In this document: piece after piece, positions 6,241 through 13,261 of the stretch
Numbering within the stretch: position 1 is the first letter of the stretch
Layout of the letters: every line of letters starts with the position of its first letter
From: CAYFNK01 sp964393215
Lineage (GTDB): Archaea; Nanobdellota; Nanobdellia; SCGC-AAA011-G17; PNOQ01
Direction of reading: 5' to 3'
Assembly (NCBI GenBank): GCA_964393215.1
Contig: CAYMSW010000013.1
Location: 1-16,289 of the forward strand
DNA: 16,289 nt
Program-made: the position numbers and the translations under genes
Notes under the pieces: generated by a model
Told to the model about the DNA's origin: nothing
Databases searched by the model: none
Seen by the model: the letters and a program-made list of their open reading frames with translations, nothing else

Positions 6241-8807
6241 TTTCCTTTTACCTGTTTAACAATTCTCTTTACATCGATGGATCCACCATCGCTCTTGGAA
6301 ACATCCATTCCATCCTCGCCATATTTGAATTGCATAATTTTCTTTCTTGCATCTCTAACAGTATAATCATATTCTATCCTAATATCTTGTAACGCATTGC
6401 TTAGCCTTCTATATAAATAACCAGACTTAGGTGTTCTCAATGCAGTATCCATAAGTGCGTCTCTTCCAGTCATTGCGCTAAAGAAATATTCATGAGGGGA
6501 CATTCCATGCTTGTACCCTTTATCAACAAACCCACGGGCAGAAGGTTTCAAATCTCCTTTCTTAAACGCAGAAAGAACTCTCCCAGAATAACCACCAACA
6601 ATTCTCTTTCCACCAATTGCTTGCTGACCAACAACAGAAGACATCATAGCTAAGTTCAACAAATTACCCTTTGCTCCAGAATTTGCCATGATAACTGCAC
6701 TATTATTATCATCTATAACAGAAACAACATGTTCACCAACTTTATCTCTAACTTTGTTTAATATTTCAGAGATTTTTAACTCAAGAGTTTCTTCTTCAGT
6801 ATTTCCTGGCAAAGACTCCAACTTACCTGATTTATATTCTTCAATAAGTTTGTATACTTTCTCCTTGGCATCTTTGATTAAATCTTCATTCTTCTTTTTA
6901 GTTGCTTCAGGAATATCTGTATCTGAAATAGAAATTGTAAATCCTATCTCAAGCAAACTTGCAATACCCAATCTAAATACTCTACTCAAAAATTCTATAC
7001 CAACTTCCTCACCATATTTAGCATAAATTCTTCTAATCAAACCACCTTTCTCTTCACCGATGGATGCTCTATCAATAACTCCTTTCAAAAGTTTTCCTTT
7101 CTTAATCACAACATCTTCCTTTCTTCTAGATTCACCCAGGTATTCAATATTGTCTGGCAAAATAACGCTGAAAATATCCTTTCCATTAACAGTTTCACCA
7201 AAAGAAGACATTTTATTCAAATCATCAACACCAGCAGACATTAACAAACTGACTGCAGAGGATTTATCCAATTCTAAATCATTAGTTAACAAATAAATTC
7301 CAGTAACTGCATCTTCAATCGAACCAATAATATTCAAACCATTCTTTGGACTAATAATATGATTCTGAACGCTCATTAACATCTCAGCTTCAGCTCTAGA
7401 TTCTTCAGTCTGAGGAATATGTAAATTCATTTCATCTCCATCAAAATCTGCGTTATATGGAGTACATACGGCAGGATTTAATCTGAAACTTCTTCCAGGA
7501 AGAACTCTAACTTTATGACACATAATACCCATTCTGTGCAAACTTGGCTGCCTATTGAAAAGCGTAACATCACCATCAATTAAATGCCTTTCAACAATAA
7601 ACCCAACATCTAACTCATCAAGCAAAACTTCTTTGGTTTCATCGGTTATTCTTTTCTTCTTTCCATCGGGTCTCAAAACATAATTTGCACCAGGATAACT
7701 TTCTGGACCCTTCTTGATAAGATCTTTCAGCCACTCTTTATTCCACTCAGTAACTCTTTCAGGAACAGTTAATTCTATAGCTACAGATTCTGGAATTCCA
7801 ACTTCATTAAATTTAATTTTTGGATCTGGACTGATAACAGTTCTTGCAGAATAATTAACCCTTTTACCTGCCAAATTATGTCTAAACCTTCCTTCCTTAC
7901 TCTTAATTCTATCAGTTAGGGTTTTCAAAGGTTGACCAGATCTATGTCTTGCAACAGGTAATTGAATAACAGAATTATCAAAGAATGTAGTAATATGATA
8001 TTGTAGAAGATCCCACAAATCTTCAATAATAATTTCTGGCGCTCCAGCATTGATATTTTCAAATAATCTTTGATTAATTCTAACTATGTCGCTTAGCTTA
8101 TGTGTCAAATCATCCTCGCTTCTTTCACCACTTTCCAAAGTAATACTAGGCCTAACTGTAACAGGTGGAACCAAAAAGACAGTTATTATCATCCACTCTG
8201 GTCTTGCAGTAGCAGAGTTGATTCCCAAAAGGGCTAAATCATCATCAGATATCTTCTCTAACCTAGATCTAATTTCAATAGGAGTCAATCTTTTACCTGA
8301 TTCAAGGAAAGTATAAGGTTTCTCTAACTTTATTTCTTCATTTTTGGCATAACAATGTGGACAACTTTTCAAATTTCTAAGAGAAGTAGTAAAAGTAGAA
8401 TTTGCTTTCTTAAGATCCCTTACTCTTCCCTCTTTCACTAAAGAATTTATCTTAGCATTATGTTTTGTAATCTTCTTCTCATCAGCGAATATTCTTCCAC
8501 ACATTTTACAAGTAACCTTCAAAAGATTCAAAACAACATCAACAAAACCAATATTAATAACAGGTCTCGCCAAATCCATAAAACCAAAATGCCCCATACA
8601 CTCTTTTAATTTTCCACCACAAGTTTTACATCTCAAACCAGGATCAATAACTCCCAATCTAATATCCATCAATCCGCCATCAACAGGATAACCTTCAACA
8701 TCATAAAGTTCAGGTGTAACTATTTTAGCTACTGATGTTTTCTTGATAATTTCTGGTGAAACTAAACCAAACGTTACAGAGTCTAATCTTTTTGAAGCTA
8801 TTTCCAT
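6237..8807 (-). CDS. rpoA1: DNA-directed RNA polymerase subunit A' (N-terminal part of the beta'/RPB1 homologue)
   Basis: This 856-aa protein carries the catalytic centre of RNAP. NADFDGD at residues 452-458 holds the three aspartates that bind the catalytic magnesium (D454, D456, D458). The clamp-head zinc site is C60/C63/C70/H73. A second zinc site uses C100/C103 with C149/C152. Other signatures are GRFRHNLAGKRVNYSARTVI (307-325), the NRQPSLHR segment (418-425) and, later, the bridge-helix region near RGFVDKGYKHGMSPHEYFFS. The protein ends where archaeal A' normally ends. The ATG lies one base after the rpoB' stop (TAA-G-ATG), and the stop overlaps the rpoA'' ATG by 4 nt. Confidence 0.99.
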   Translation of the reverse strand: MEIASKRLDSVTFGLVSPEIIKKTSVAKIVTPELYDVEGYPVDGGLMDIRLGVIDPGLRCKTCGGKLKECMGHFGFMDLARPVINIGFVDVVLNLLKVTCKMCGRIFADEKKITKHNAKINSLVKEGRVRDLKKANSTFTTSLRNLKSCPHCYAKNEEIKLEKPYTFLESGKRLTPIEIRSRLEKISDDDLALLGINSATARPEWMIITVFLVPPVTVRPSITLESGERSEDDLTHKLSDIVRINQRLFENINAGAPEIIIEDLWDLLQYHITTFFDNSVIQLPVARHRSGQPLKTLTDRIKSKEGRFRHNLAGKRVNYSARTVISPDPKIKFNEVGIPESVAIELTVPERVTEWNKEWLKDLIKKGPESYPGANYVLRPDGKKKRITDETKEVLLDELDVGFIVERHLIDGDVTLFNRQPSLHRMGIMCHKVRVLPGRSFRLNPAVCTPYNADFDGDEMNLHIPQTEESRAEAEMLMSVQNHIISPKNGLNIIGSIEDAVTGIYLLTNDLELDKSSAVSLLMSAGVDDLNKMSSFGETVNGKDIFSVILPDNIEYLGESRRKEDVVIKKGKLLKGVIDRASIGEEKGGLIRRIYAKYGEEVGIEFLSRVFRLGIASLLEIGFTISISDTDIPEATKKKNEDLIKDAKEKVYKLIEEYKSGKLESLPGNTEEETLELKISEILNKVRDKVGEHVVSVIDDNNSAVIMANSGAKGNLLNLAMMSSVVGQQAIGGKRIVGGYSGRVLSAFKKGDLKPSARGFVDKGYKHGMSPHEYFFSAMTGRDALMDTALRTPKSGYLYRRLSNALQDIRIEYDYTVRDARKKIMQFKYGEDGMDVSKSDGGSIDVKRIVKQVKGK

Positions 8808-8808
8808 C

Positions 8809-10608
8809 TTAAAATTTATCCTTTAGTTTTATAGTTGGGTTGAAAGTCAATGCTCTCAACTCGTCTAACAATAATTTGAATGCATAGCTCATCTCAACTG
8901 TTTCAATATTTGTAGAGCTACATCTCAAACAATTTGGTTTGTTCTTATAATGATCAAAAAATCCGAGGAAACCACAATCTCCACAAACGTGGAACAAAGT
9001 CTTATCAGAGTCAAATCTTTCTTTCAACAAAGTAGATGCACCATGGGCTACCAAACAATCCTTCTCCATTTCTCCAAGTCTTAATCCCCCACCCATTACT
9101 CTTCCTTCAACAGGCTGTCTTGTCAACAATTGTATTCTTCCAGAAGCTCTTGCGTGTAACTTATTTGCAACCATGTGCTTCAATCTTAAATAATACATAC
9201 TTCCAATATAAATTCTAGCCTTGAACATCTTTCCAGTCAAGGGATTGTAAAACTTCTCAGTTCCATTCTCAGTAAATCCTAAATTCAACAATTCATTTCT
9301 CAAATCAGCTTCCTTAGGACAATCAAAAGACGTCGCATCAATATGCTTTCCTGATAATGCTCCAAGCTTTCCAGCAAGCATTTCCAATAAATGGGATATT
9401 GTCATTCTAGATGGAATACTGTGTGGTGAGAAAATAATATCTGGTGTGATTCCTCTTGCACTGAATGGCATATCTTCATGAGGTATCAGCATTCCAATAA
9501 CTCCTTTCTGACCGTGTCTAGAAGCAAACTTATCTCCCAATTCAGGCATTCTATGTTCTCTTAATCTCAATTTAATCAATCTGTTTCCATCTTCATTCTC
9601 GGTAAGAACAACACCATCGACTGTACCCTTAATTCCTTCACCAATTGCTAAAGAGCTTTCCCTTCTTGTGTTTGCAGAAACATTAAATTTCTCTAAGCTT
9701 CCTAAGAATCTAGGTGGACTTGTTCTACCAACCACAACATCATCAGACACAACATCTGCTTCGGTAAATGCAATACCATCGTCTTCAAGCATTCTGTAAT
9801 CTTTCTCAGATCTATAACCTCTAACTTCTTTATCTGGTAACTCAACTTGATCCATCAATCCACCAGCATATCTTAATTCAGAAACAGAAAATGGTTTAAA
9901 ATAATGAGATCTTGCCAATCCTCTTTGAACACTACCTTTATTCAAAAGAACGGCGTCCTGCATGTTATATCCTTCATAACTCATAACTGCAATAGTAAAG
10001 TTTTGTCCAGAAGGATGTTCATCATAATTAAAAATATCATGCATAAATGTTTTTACAATTGGTCTCTGAGGATAATGCAATGCGCTAGAATCAGTATCCA
10101 TTCTCAAAGGATAGTTTGAAGAATAAACTCCCAAAGACTGCTTTTGAATCTTGGAACCCCTAATTAATCTAGACGAGCTTCCATAATTAGAAAATGGAAC
10201 CAAAGAAGTACAAATACCTAAGATTGTTACTGGGCTAATTTCCAAATGTGTATGTTCATTAGTTAATTCATCTTCATACATTGCAACATAACAATTTTCT
10301 TCCTCACCAGCGTCAACATATTCAATTATTCCTTGTTCAATCAAATCTTTCCAGGACATCTCGCCAGCTTCAAGTTTTGCAACATTTGCTTCAGTTAAAC
10401 TAGACTTTCCACCTTCAACAATAATCAAAGGTCTCCTACATCTTCCACCTTCACTATCAATTGAGATTTCATCTAACTCTTCCCTATAATTAAGATTAAG
10501 ATTTTCAGGTATTTCTCCTTTTCTTCTCTTTTTCTTAAAAGTATCTAAGAACTCCTTACTATTATCAACAGTTCCTACAAACTTTTCATCTAAATATACA
10601 TCAACCAT
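8809..10608 (-). CDS. rpoB1: DNA-directed RNA polymerase subunit B' (C-terminal half of the beta/RPB2 homologue)
   Basis: This 599-aa protein is the C-terminal half of the second-largest RNAP subunit. It includes GQNFTIAVMSYEGYNMQDAV (201-220) and the active-site ELGDKFASRHGQKG stretch (356-369). RQPVEGRVMGGGLRLGEME (497-515) lies in the clamp-contacting anchor. A C-terminal zinc ribbon has C542/C545 and C560/C563. Archaea that split this subunit encode B'' and B' as adjacent genes, as here; many other archaea have one fused B. The ATG lies one base after the rpoB'' stop (TAA-T-ATG), so the split is two clean genes, not a frameshift. Confidence 0.99.
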   Translation of the reverse strand: MVDVYLDEKFVGTVDNSKEFLDTFKKKRRKGEIPENLNLNYREELDEISIDSEGGRCRRPLIIVEGGKSSLTEANVAKLEAGEMSWKDLIEQGIIEYVDAGEEENCYVAMYEDELTNEHTHLEISPVTILGICTSLVPFSNYGSSSRLIRGSKIQKQSLGVYSSNYPLRMDTDSSALHYPQRPIVKTFMHDIFNYDEHPSGQNFTIAVMSYEGYNMQDAVLLNKGSVQRGLARSHYFKPFSVSELRYAGGLMDQVELPDKEVRGYRSEKDYRMLEDDGIAFTEADVVSDDVVVGRTSPPRFLGSLEKFNVSANTRRESSLAIGEGIKGTVDGVVLTENEDGNRLIKLRLREHRMPELGDKFASRHGQKGVIGMLIPHEDMPFSARGITPDIIFSPHSIPSRMTISHLLEMLAGKLGALSGKHIDATSFDCPKEADLRNELLNLGFTENGTEKFYNPLTGKMFKARIYIGSMYYLRLKHMVANKLHARASGRIQLLTRQPVEGRVMGGGLRLGEMEKDCLVAHGASTLLKERFDSDKTLFHVCGDCGFLGFFDHYKNKPNCLRCSSTNIETVEMSYAFKLLLDELRALTFNPTIKLKDKF

Positions 10609-10609
10609 A

Positions 10610-12097
10610 TTATGCTACGGGCTTCAAACCTGCCCCCTCTAAAATTTTCTTTACTCTTTCATCAGAAGGATTCATTCTAGTTATCTCAAACAACATAGAA
10701 AGATTCTTTCTCAGCCCAATTGGAGTACCTTCTGGAGTTTCAACGGGACATAATCTTCCCCAATGTGTGCTATGCAATGCTCTTGCATCAAAATTCTCTT
10801 GAGAAGATGTTAACAAACTAACAACCCTCTGTAAATGTGACAAAGTATCTATTGAATTAGTTCTTGCAATATTCTGACTTATACCATCTCTACCGCCTGG
10901 CCAACTACCCGTAGCAATTGCGCTCTTCATCCTTTGAGTAATTAACTGATCCCTAATTATAATCCTAATAGAGCTAAACTTACCTCTCTTAACAAGTCTT
11001 TGGAAGTTATACATAACATCTTGAACCAACGCCTTCATATTAACTCTAAACAAATCTTCCAACAAACTACCAGGCAACTTCAATCTCTTATTTGCATAAT
11101 GATCCTGATCTAAAGTATTCACACCATCAGAAGAAACAAGTAAGAATCTTTTTATCATCTTACACAAATTATATGCTTTCATTGCCCTATCTTTTGGAGT
11201 TACACCCAAGTGGGGCAATAGATATCTATCAAGTTGTTCCTGAACTCTATCGTATTTGAAATCATGTTGACCAAAACCAATATGTCTTGCCAAGAAATCT
11301 AAAGCATCTCTTTGATTTTTCAATCCAACACTATGATAAAGGTTTACCAAAAGATCATCATGAACCCTATCAGGCATAATAAATTGCATAATCTCTCTAT
11401 CTGTGACCAAACCTAGTGCTTTAATAACAGATATAATTGGAATCCTCTTGAATCTACTAAAGCTCAAATAAATAACTCCGTCCTTCATCTGTTCAATAGT
11501 ATGTGGAATCCTATAACTTGTCTTTTCGGAAAATAATTTACCAATATATTTACTTGGACCGGTTGCAGCTTTCTTAACAAACAATTTATTTGATGCCAGG
11601 TCTTCAACAATAATTAAAACTCTTTCATTACCATTCAAGACAAAATAGCCACCATAATCATATGGGTCCTCACCGTGCTTAACCAAATCAGCAGCCTTGA
11701 GACCTTGTAAATGGCAATGCCCAGACTTCAACATTACAGGAAGTTTTCCAATTTGTGATGTAAATGATTCTCTCTGAACATCATTTATGTGTGCACTAAC
11801 TCCAAGTTGAATTGGAGCAGAATAAGTTAACTCCCTTAACCTTGCTTCAATAGGATAAATATCTCTTCTCGAACCATCGGCTTCTACAACCTGTGGCTTT
11901 CCAACATTCACTTTACCGAACTTAATCTTAAAGTTCTCATACTCTTGTGGAATAATAGTTGGAACAATATCACCAATGTCATCAACAACTCTTTGTAAAC
12001 CTTTGTTCAAGAAATCGTTATAAGATTTTAAACTGGCTTCTACAAAAGAATTATCCTTGAAATAATTTGAGATGACTCCTTTGTATCCTTTAACCAT
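10610..12097 (-). CDS. rpoB2: DNA-directed RNA polymerase subunit B'' (N-terminal half of the beta/RPB2 homologue)
   Basis: This 495-aa protein is the N-terminal half of the RPB2 homologue (protrusion, lobe and fork regions). It shows GGYFVLNGNERVLIIVEDLA, DQDHYANKRLKLPGSLLEDL, and the fork/active-site stretch HWGRLCPVETPEGTPIGLRK at about 445-464. It ends 28 residues later, the usual breakpoint in archaea with split B. The ATG at 12095-12097 overlaps the end of rpoH by 8 nt. The rpoB' ATG comes one base after its stop. Confidence 0.98.
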   Translation of the reverse strand: MVKGYKGVISNYFKDNSFVEASLKSYNDFLNKGLQRVVDDIGDIVPTIIPQEYENFKIKFGKVNVGKPQVVEADGSRRDIYPIEARLRELTYSAPIQLGVSAHINDVQRESFTSQIGKLPVMLKSGHCHLQGLKAADLVKHGEDPYDYGGYFVLNGNERVLIIVEDLASNKLFVKKAATGPSKYIGKLFSEKTSYRIPHTIEQMKDGVIYLSFSRFKRIPIISVIKALGLVTDREIMQFIMPDRVHDDLLVNLYHSVGLKNQRDALDFLARHIGFGQHDFKYDRVQEQLDRYLLPHLGVTPKDRAMKAYNLCKMIKRFLLVSSDGVNTLDQDHYANKRLKLPGSLLEDLFRVNMKALVQDVMYNFQRLVKRGKFSSIRIIIRDQLITQRMKSAIATGSWPGGRDGISQNIARTNSIDTLSHLQRVVSLLTSSQENFDARALHSTHWGRLCPVETPEGTPIGLRKNLSMLFEITRMNPSDERVKKILEGAGLKPVA

Positions 12098-12332
12098 GTA
12101 CTACCACCCTATAAAAAATAGTTTTAATATTTGTTGGACTTGATCTAATTATTTTTATTATGTCACCAACTTCTGGCTTCAAATTCTGTATAGCAGAATC
12201 CTTCAAAAAAATCATGGGTAATTTATCTTTGGTAACATTCAACTCAGTAAGAACCTTCTTAGCTTCTTCCCCTGATAGCTTAGCATGCGCTGGAACAAGA
12301 TTATGTTTTGTAATATCAAAGGCTTCACTCAT
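12090..12332 (-). CDS. rpoH: DNA-directed RNA polymerase subunit H (RPB5 C-terminal domain homologue)
   Basis: This 80-aa protein is archaeal RpoH, the small subunit equivalent to the C-terminal domain of eukaryotic RPB5, located at the lower jaw. It follows the family pattern of LVPAHAKLSGEEAKKVLTEL, KDKLPMIFLKDSAIQ, VGDIIKIIRSS and a final YRVVV. The length is typical. It is the first protein gene of the polymerase operon. Its ATG lies only 16 nt after the 3' end of tRNA-Lys. That gap (TAACGAGAGAGAAAAA) has a purine-rich run that may help initiation but no room for a separate TATA promoter. Confidence 0.96.
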   Translation of the reverse strand: MSEAFDITKHNLVPAHAKLSGEEAKKVLTELNVTKDKLPMIFLKDSAIQNLKPEVGDIIKIIRSSPTNIKTIFYRVVVHG

Positions 12333-12348
12333 TTTTTCTCTCTCGTTA

Positions 12349-12422
12349 TGGACCGGACGGGATTTGAACCCGCGACCCCTTGGTTAAAAGCCAAGTGCTC
12401 TACCAAGCTGAGCTACCAGTCC
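12349..12422 (-). tRNA. tRNA-Lys (anticodon TTT)
   Basis: A full cloverleaf is visible on the minus strand. The acceptor is GGACTGG paired with CCGGTCC, followed by discriminator A73. The D-arm is GCTC/GAGC. The anticodon stem is CTTGG/CCAAG around loop CTTTTAA (anticodon TTT). The T-arm is GCGGG-TTCAAAT-CCCGT. CCA is not encoded and there is no intron. It lies 3 nt after tRNA-Asp and 16 nt before rpoH, so it is probably cut from a shared precursor. Confidence 0.97.
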
Positions 12423-12425
12423 GCA

Positions 12426-12497
12426 CGCCCTGGCCGGGAATCGAACCCGGGTCAAAGCCGCGACAGGGCTTTATGATAACCTCTACACCACCAAGGC
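12426..12497 (-). tRNA. tRNA-Asp (anticodon GTC)
   Basis: The cloverleaf on the minus strand has acceptor GCCTTGG paired with CCAGGGC (one G-U pair) and discriminator G73. The D-arm contains GTGTAGAGGTTATCAT. The anticodon stem is AAGCC/GGCTT around loop CTGTCGC (anticodon GTC). The T-arm is CCGGG-TTCGATT-CCCGG. CCA is not encoded and there is no intron. It is the first transcribed gene of the tRNA-rpo cluster. Confidence 0.97.
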
Positions 12498-12520
12498 GAT
12501 ATAGTTCCCTCTAAATGCTA

Positions 12521-12529
12521 AAATAAAAA
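12521..12529 (-). promoter_or_regulatory. Possible TATA element for tRNA-Asp and the downstream operon
   Basis: The minus strand reads TTTTTATTTTAGC here, an AT-rich element centred about 27-29 nt before the tRNA-Asp 5' end, the right distance for a transcript starting close to the tRNA. It is a weaker TATA match than others in the window. The same T-run could instead act as a terminator for a transcript coming from further upstream. Confidence 0.35.
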
Positions 12530-12604
12530 TTGATGGTTAATCATCGGACGTCCATTTTTTGCATTCAAGAGAACCGTTTGGTCAAGTTTTTGGGAACGGA
12601 ATTT

Positions 12605-12614
12605 GTTTATAAAC
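12605..12614. promoter_or_regulatory. Palindromic TATA-like element GTTTATAAAC
   Basis: This perfect 10-bp palindrome is a strong TATA match on both strands. On minus it would start transcription near 12583, 86 nt before tRNA-Asp. On plus it would start near 12636, 47 nt before the Sua5-like gene. The region from 12498 to 12682 has no convincing ORF. It may hold one or two operon promoters or a short non-coding transcript. Confidence 0.4.
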
Positions 12615-12652
12615 CTTTTGGTTAAAACCACTAAAACCTAACGACAAATAAG

Positions 12653-12665
12653 CTTATATTTATAA
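12653..12665 (+). promoter_or_regulatory. TATA region of the Sua5/YrdC-like gene
   Basis: The sequence CTTATATTTATAA contains overlapping TATA-like elements centred about 20 and 27 nt before the ATG at 12683. The upstream one gives a leaderless or near-leaderless transcript, matching the other genes in this window. Confidence 0.5.
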
Positions 12666-12682
12666 ATGACCACCCTAAAAAA

Positions 12683-13228
12683 ATGGTTGAGGCAATAAAT
12701 CTAGAAGAAATCAAGCAAAAAGACATCATAAAAAGGATGAAATCTGGGGATATTTTCATTTATCCCACTGATGTAGGATATGTTCTAGGTTGCAATGCAA
12801 ATAAATCTGGCAGTATAACTTTGATAAAACAAGTCATAAAAACACCACTAACTATAATCGCACCAAACAAGCAATGGATAACAAAAAATTTCGAAATTCT
12901 AAACAAAAATCACATAAAAAAACTTCCAGGACCATACACTTACATTCTAAAATCTAAAAAAAGACCAGTAGCAAGAAACGTAAATCCAGGAGAAGGAAAA
13001 TTCAGAGTTAAAATTCCAGATCACAAAACTCACAAATTAATAAAATCAGCAAACATCCCGTTTGCAATCGCAAACATAAATGAAAAAAGATCGATAACAA
13101 ATATAAAACAAATTCCATGGAGAGTTTCAAGAATTGCAGATCTAATTTTGGACGACGGAAGCCTAATTAAAAATCCTTCTTCAGTAATTGACCTAACTTC
13201 GGACATTCCCTTAATAATGAGAGGATAA
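12683..13228 (+). CDS. Sua5/YrdC/YciO-family protein, divergent
   Basis: This 181-aa protein has the single-domain YrdC layout. Known members make threonylcarbamoyl-adenylate for the t6A37 tRNA modification. Recognisable motifs are YPTDVGYVLGCNA (27-39), LPGPYTYIL (81-89), KFRVKIPDH (106-114) and NPSSVIDL (164-171), the last near the end as expected. Two usual features are weak. The lysine/arginine-rich KxR segment before the 'KPL' strand is reduced to IKTPL (52-56), and the SAN-like signature is replaced by AIANINEKRS (128-137). It may be the t6A enzyme in drifted form or a paralogue. It has its own TATA element. The next gene's TATA box begins directly after its stop. Confidence 0.8.
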   Translation: MVEAINLEEIKQKDIIKRMKSGDIFIYPTDVGYVLGCNANKSGSITLIKQVIKTPLTIIAPNKQWITKNFEILNKNHIKKLPGPYTYILKSKKRPVARNVNPGEGKFRVKIPDHKTHKLIKSANIPFAIANINEKRSITNIKQIPWRVSRIADLILDDGSLIKNPSSVIDLTSDIPLIMRG

Positions 13229-13238
13229 TTTTATATAT
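13229..13238 (+). promoter_or_regulatory. TATA box of the beta-sandwich membrane protein gene
   Basis: TTTTATATAT is centred about 28 nt before the ATG at 13262 and begins on the base after the previous stop codon. It predicts a nearly leaderless transcript. Confidence 0.55.
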
Positions 13239-13261
13239 TCACCCAGCCTTCCCAAAACACA

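Noticed and set aside
5510..10119. Plus-strand ORFs antisense to rpoA'', rpoA' and rpoB' (for example 5510-5896, 6688-7026, 9904-10119)
   Set aside because: They are shadows of highly conserved RNA polymerase genes; none has a promoter or family motif.
5074..12097. RPB1 and RPB2 homologues each in two pieces, as possible frameshifts
   Set aside because: The breaks are at the standard archaeal A'/A'' and B''/B' positions with clean stop/start junctions.
12285..12476. Plus-strand 63-codon ORF reading MDRTGFEPATPW and GRESNPGQSRD
   Set aside because: It is antisense to tRNA-Lys and tRNA-Asp. These peptides are the well-known spurious translations of tRNA T-arms. The overlapping frame at 12160-12387 is also rejected.
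12530..12560. Possible C/D box sRNA (GATGAT-like box near 12537)
   Set aside because: No matching D box (CTGA) is found on either strand within a suitable distance, and the C box is imperfect.
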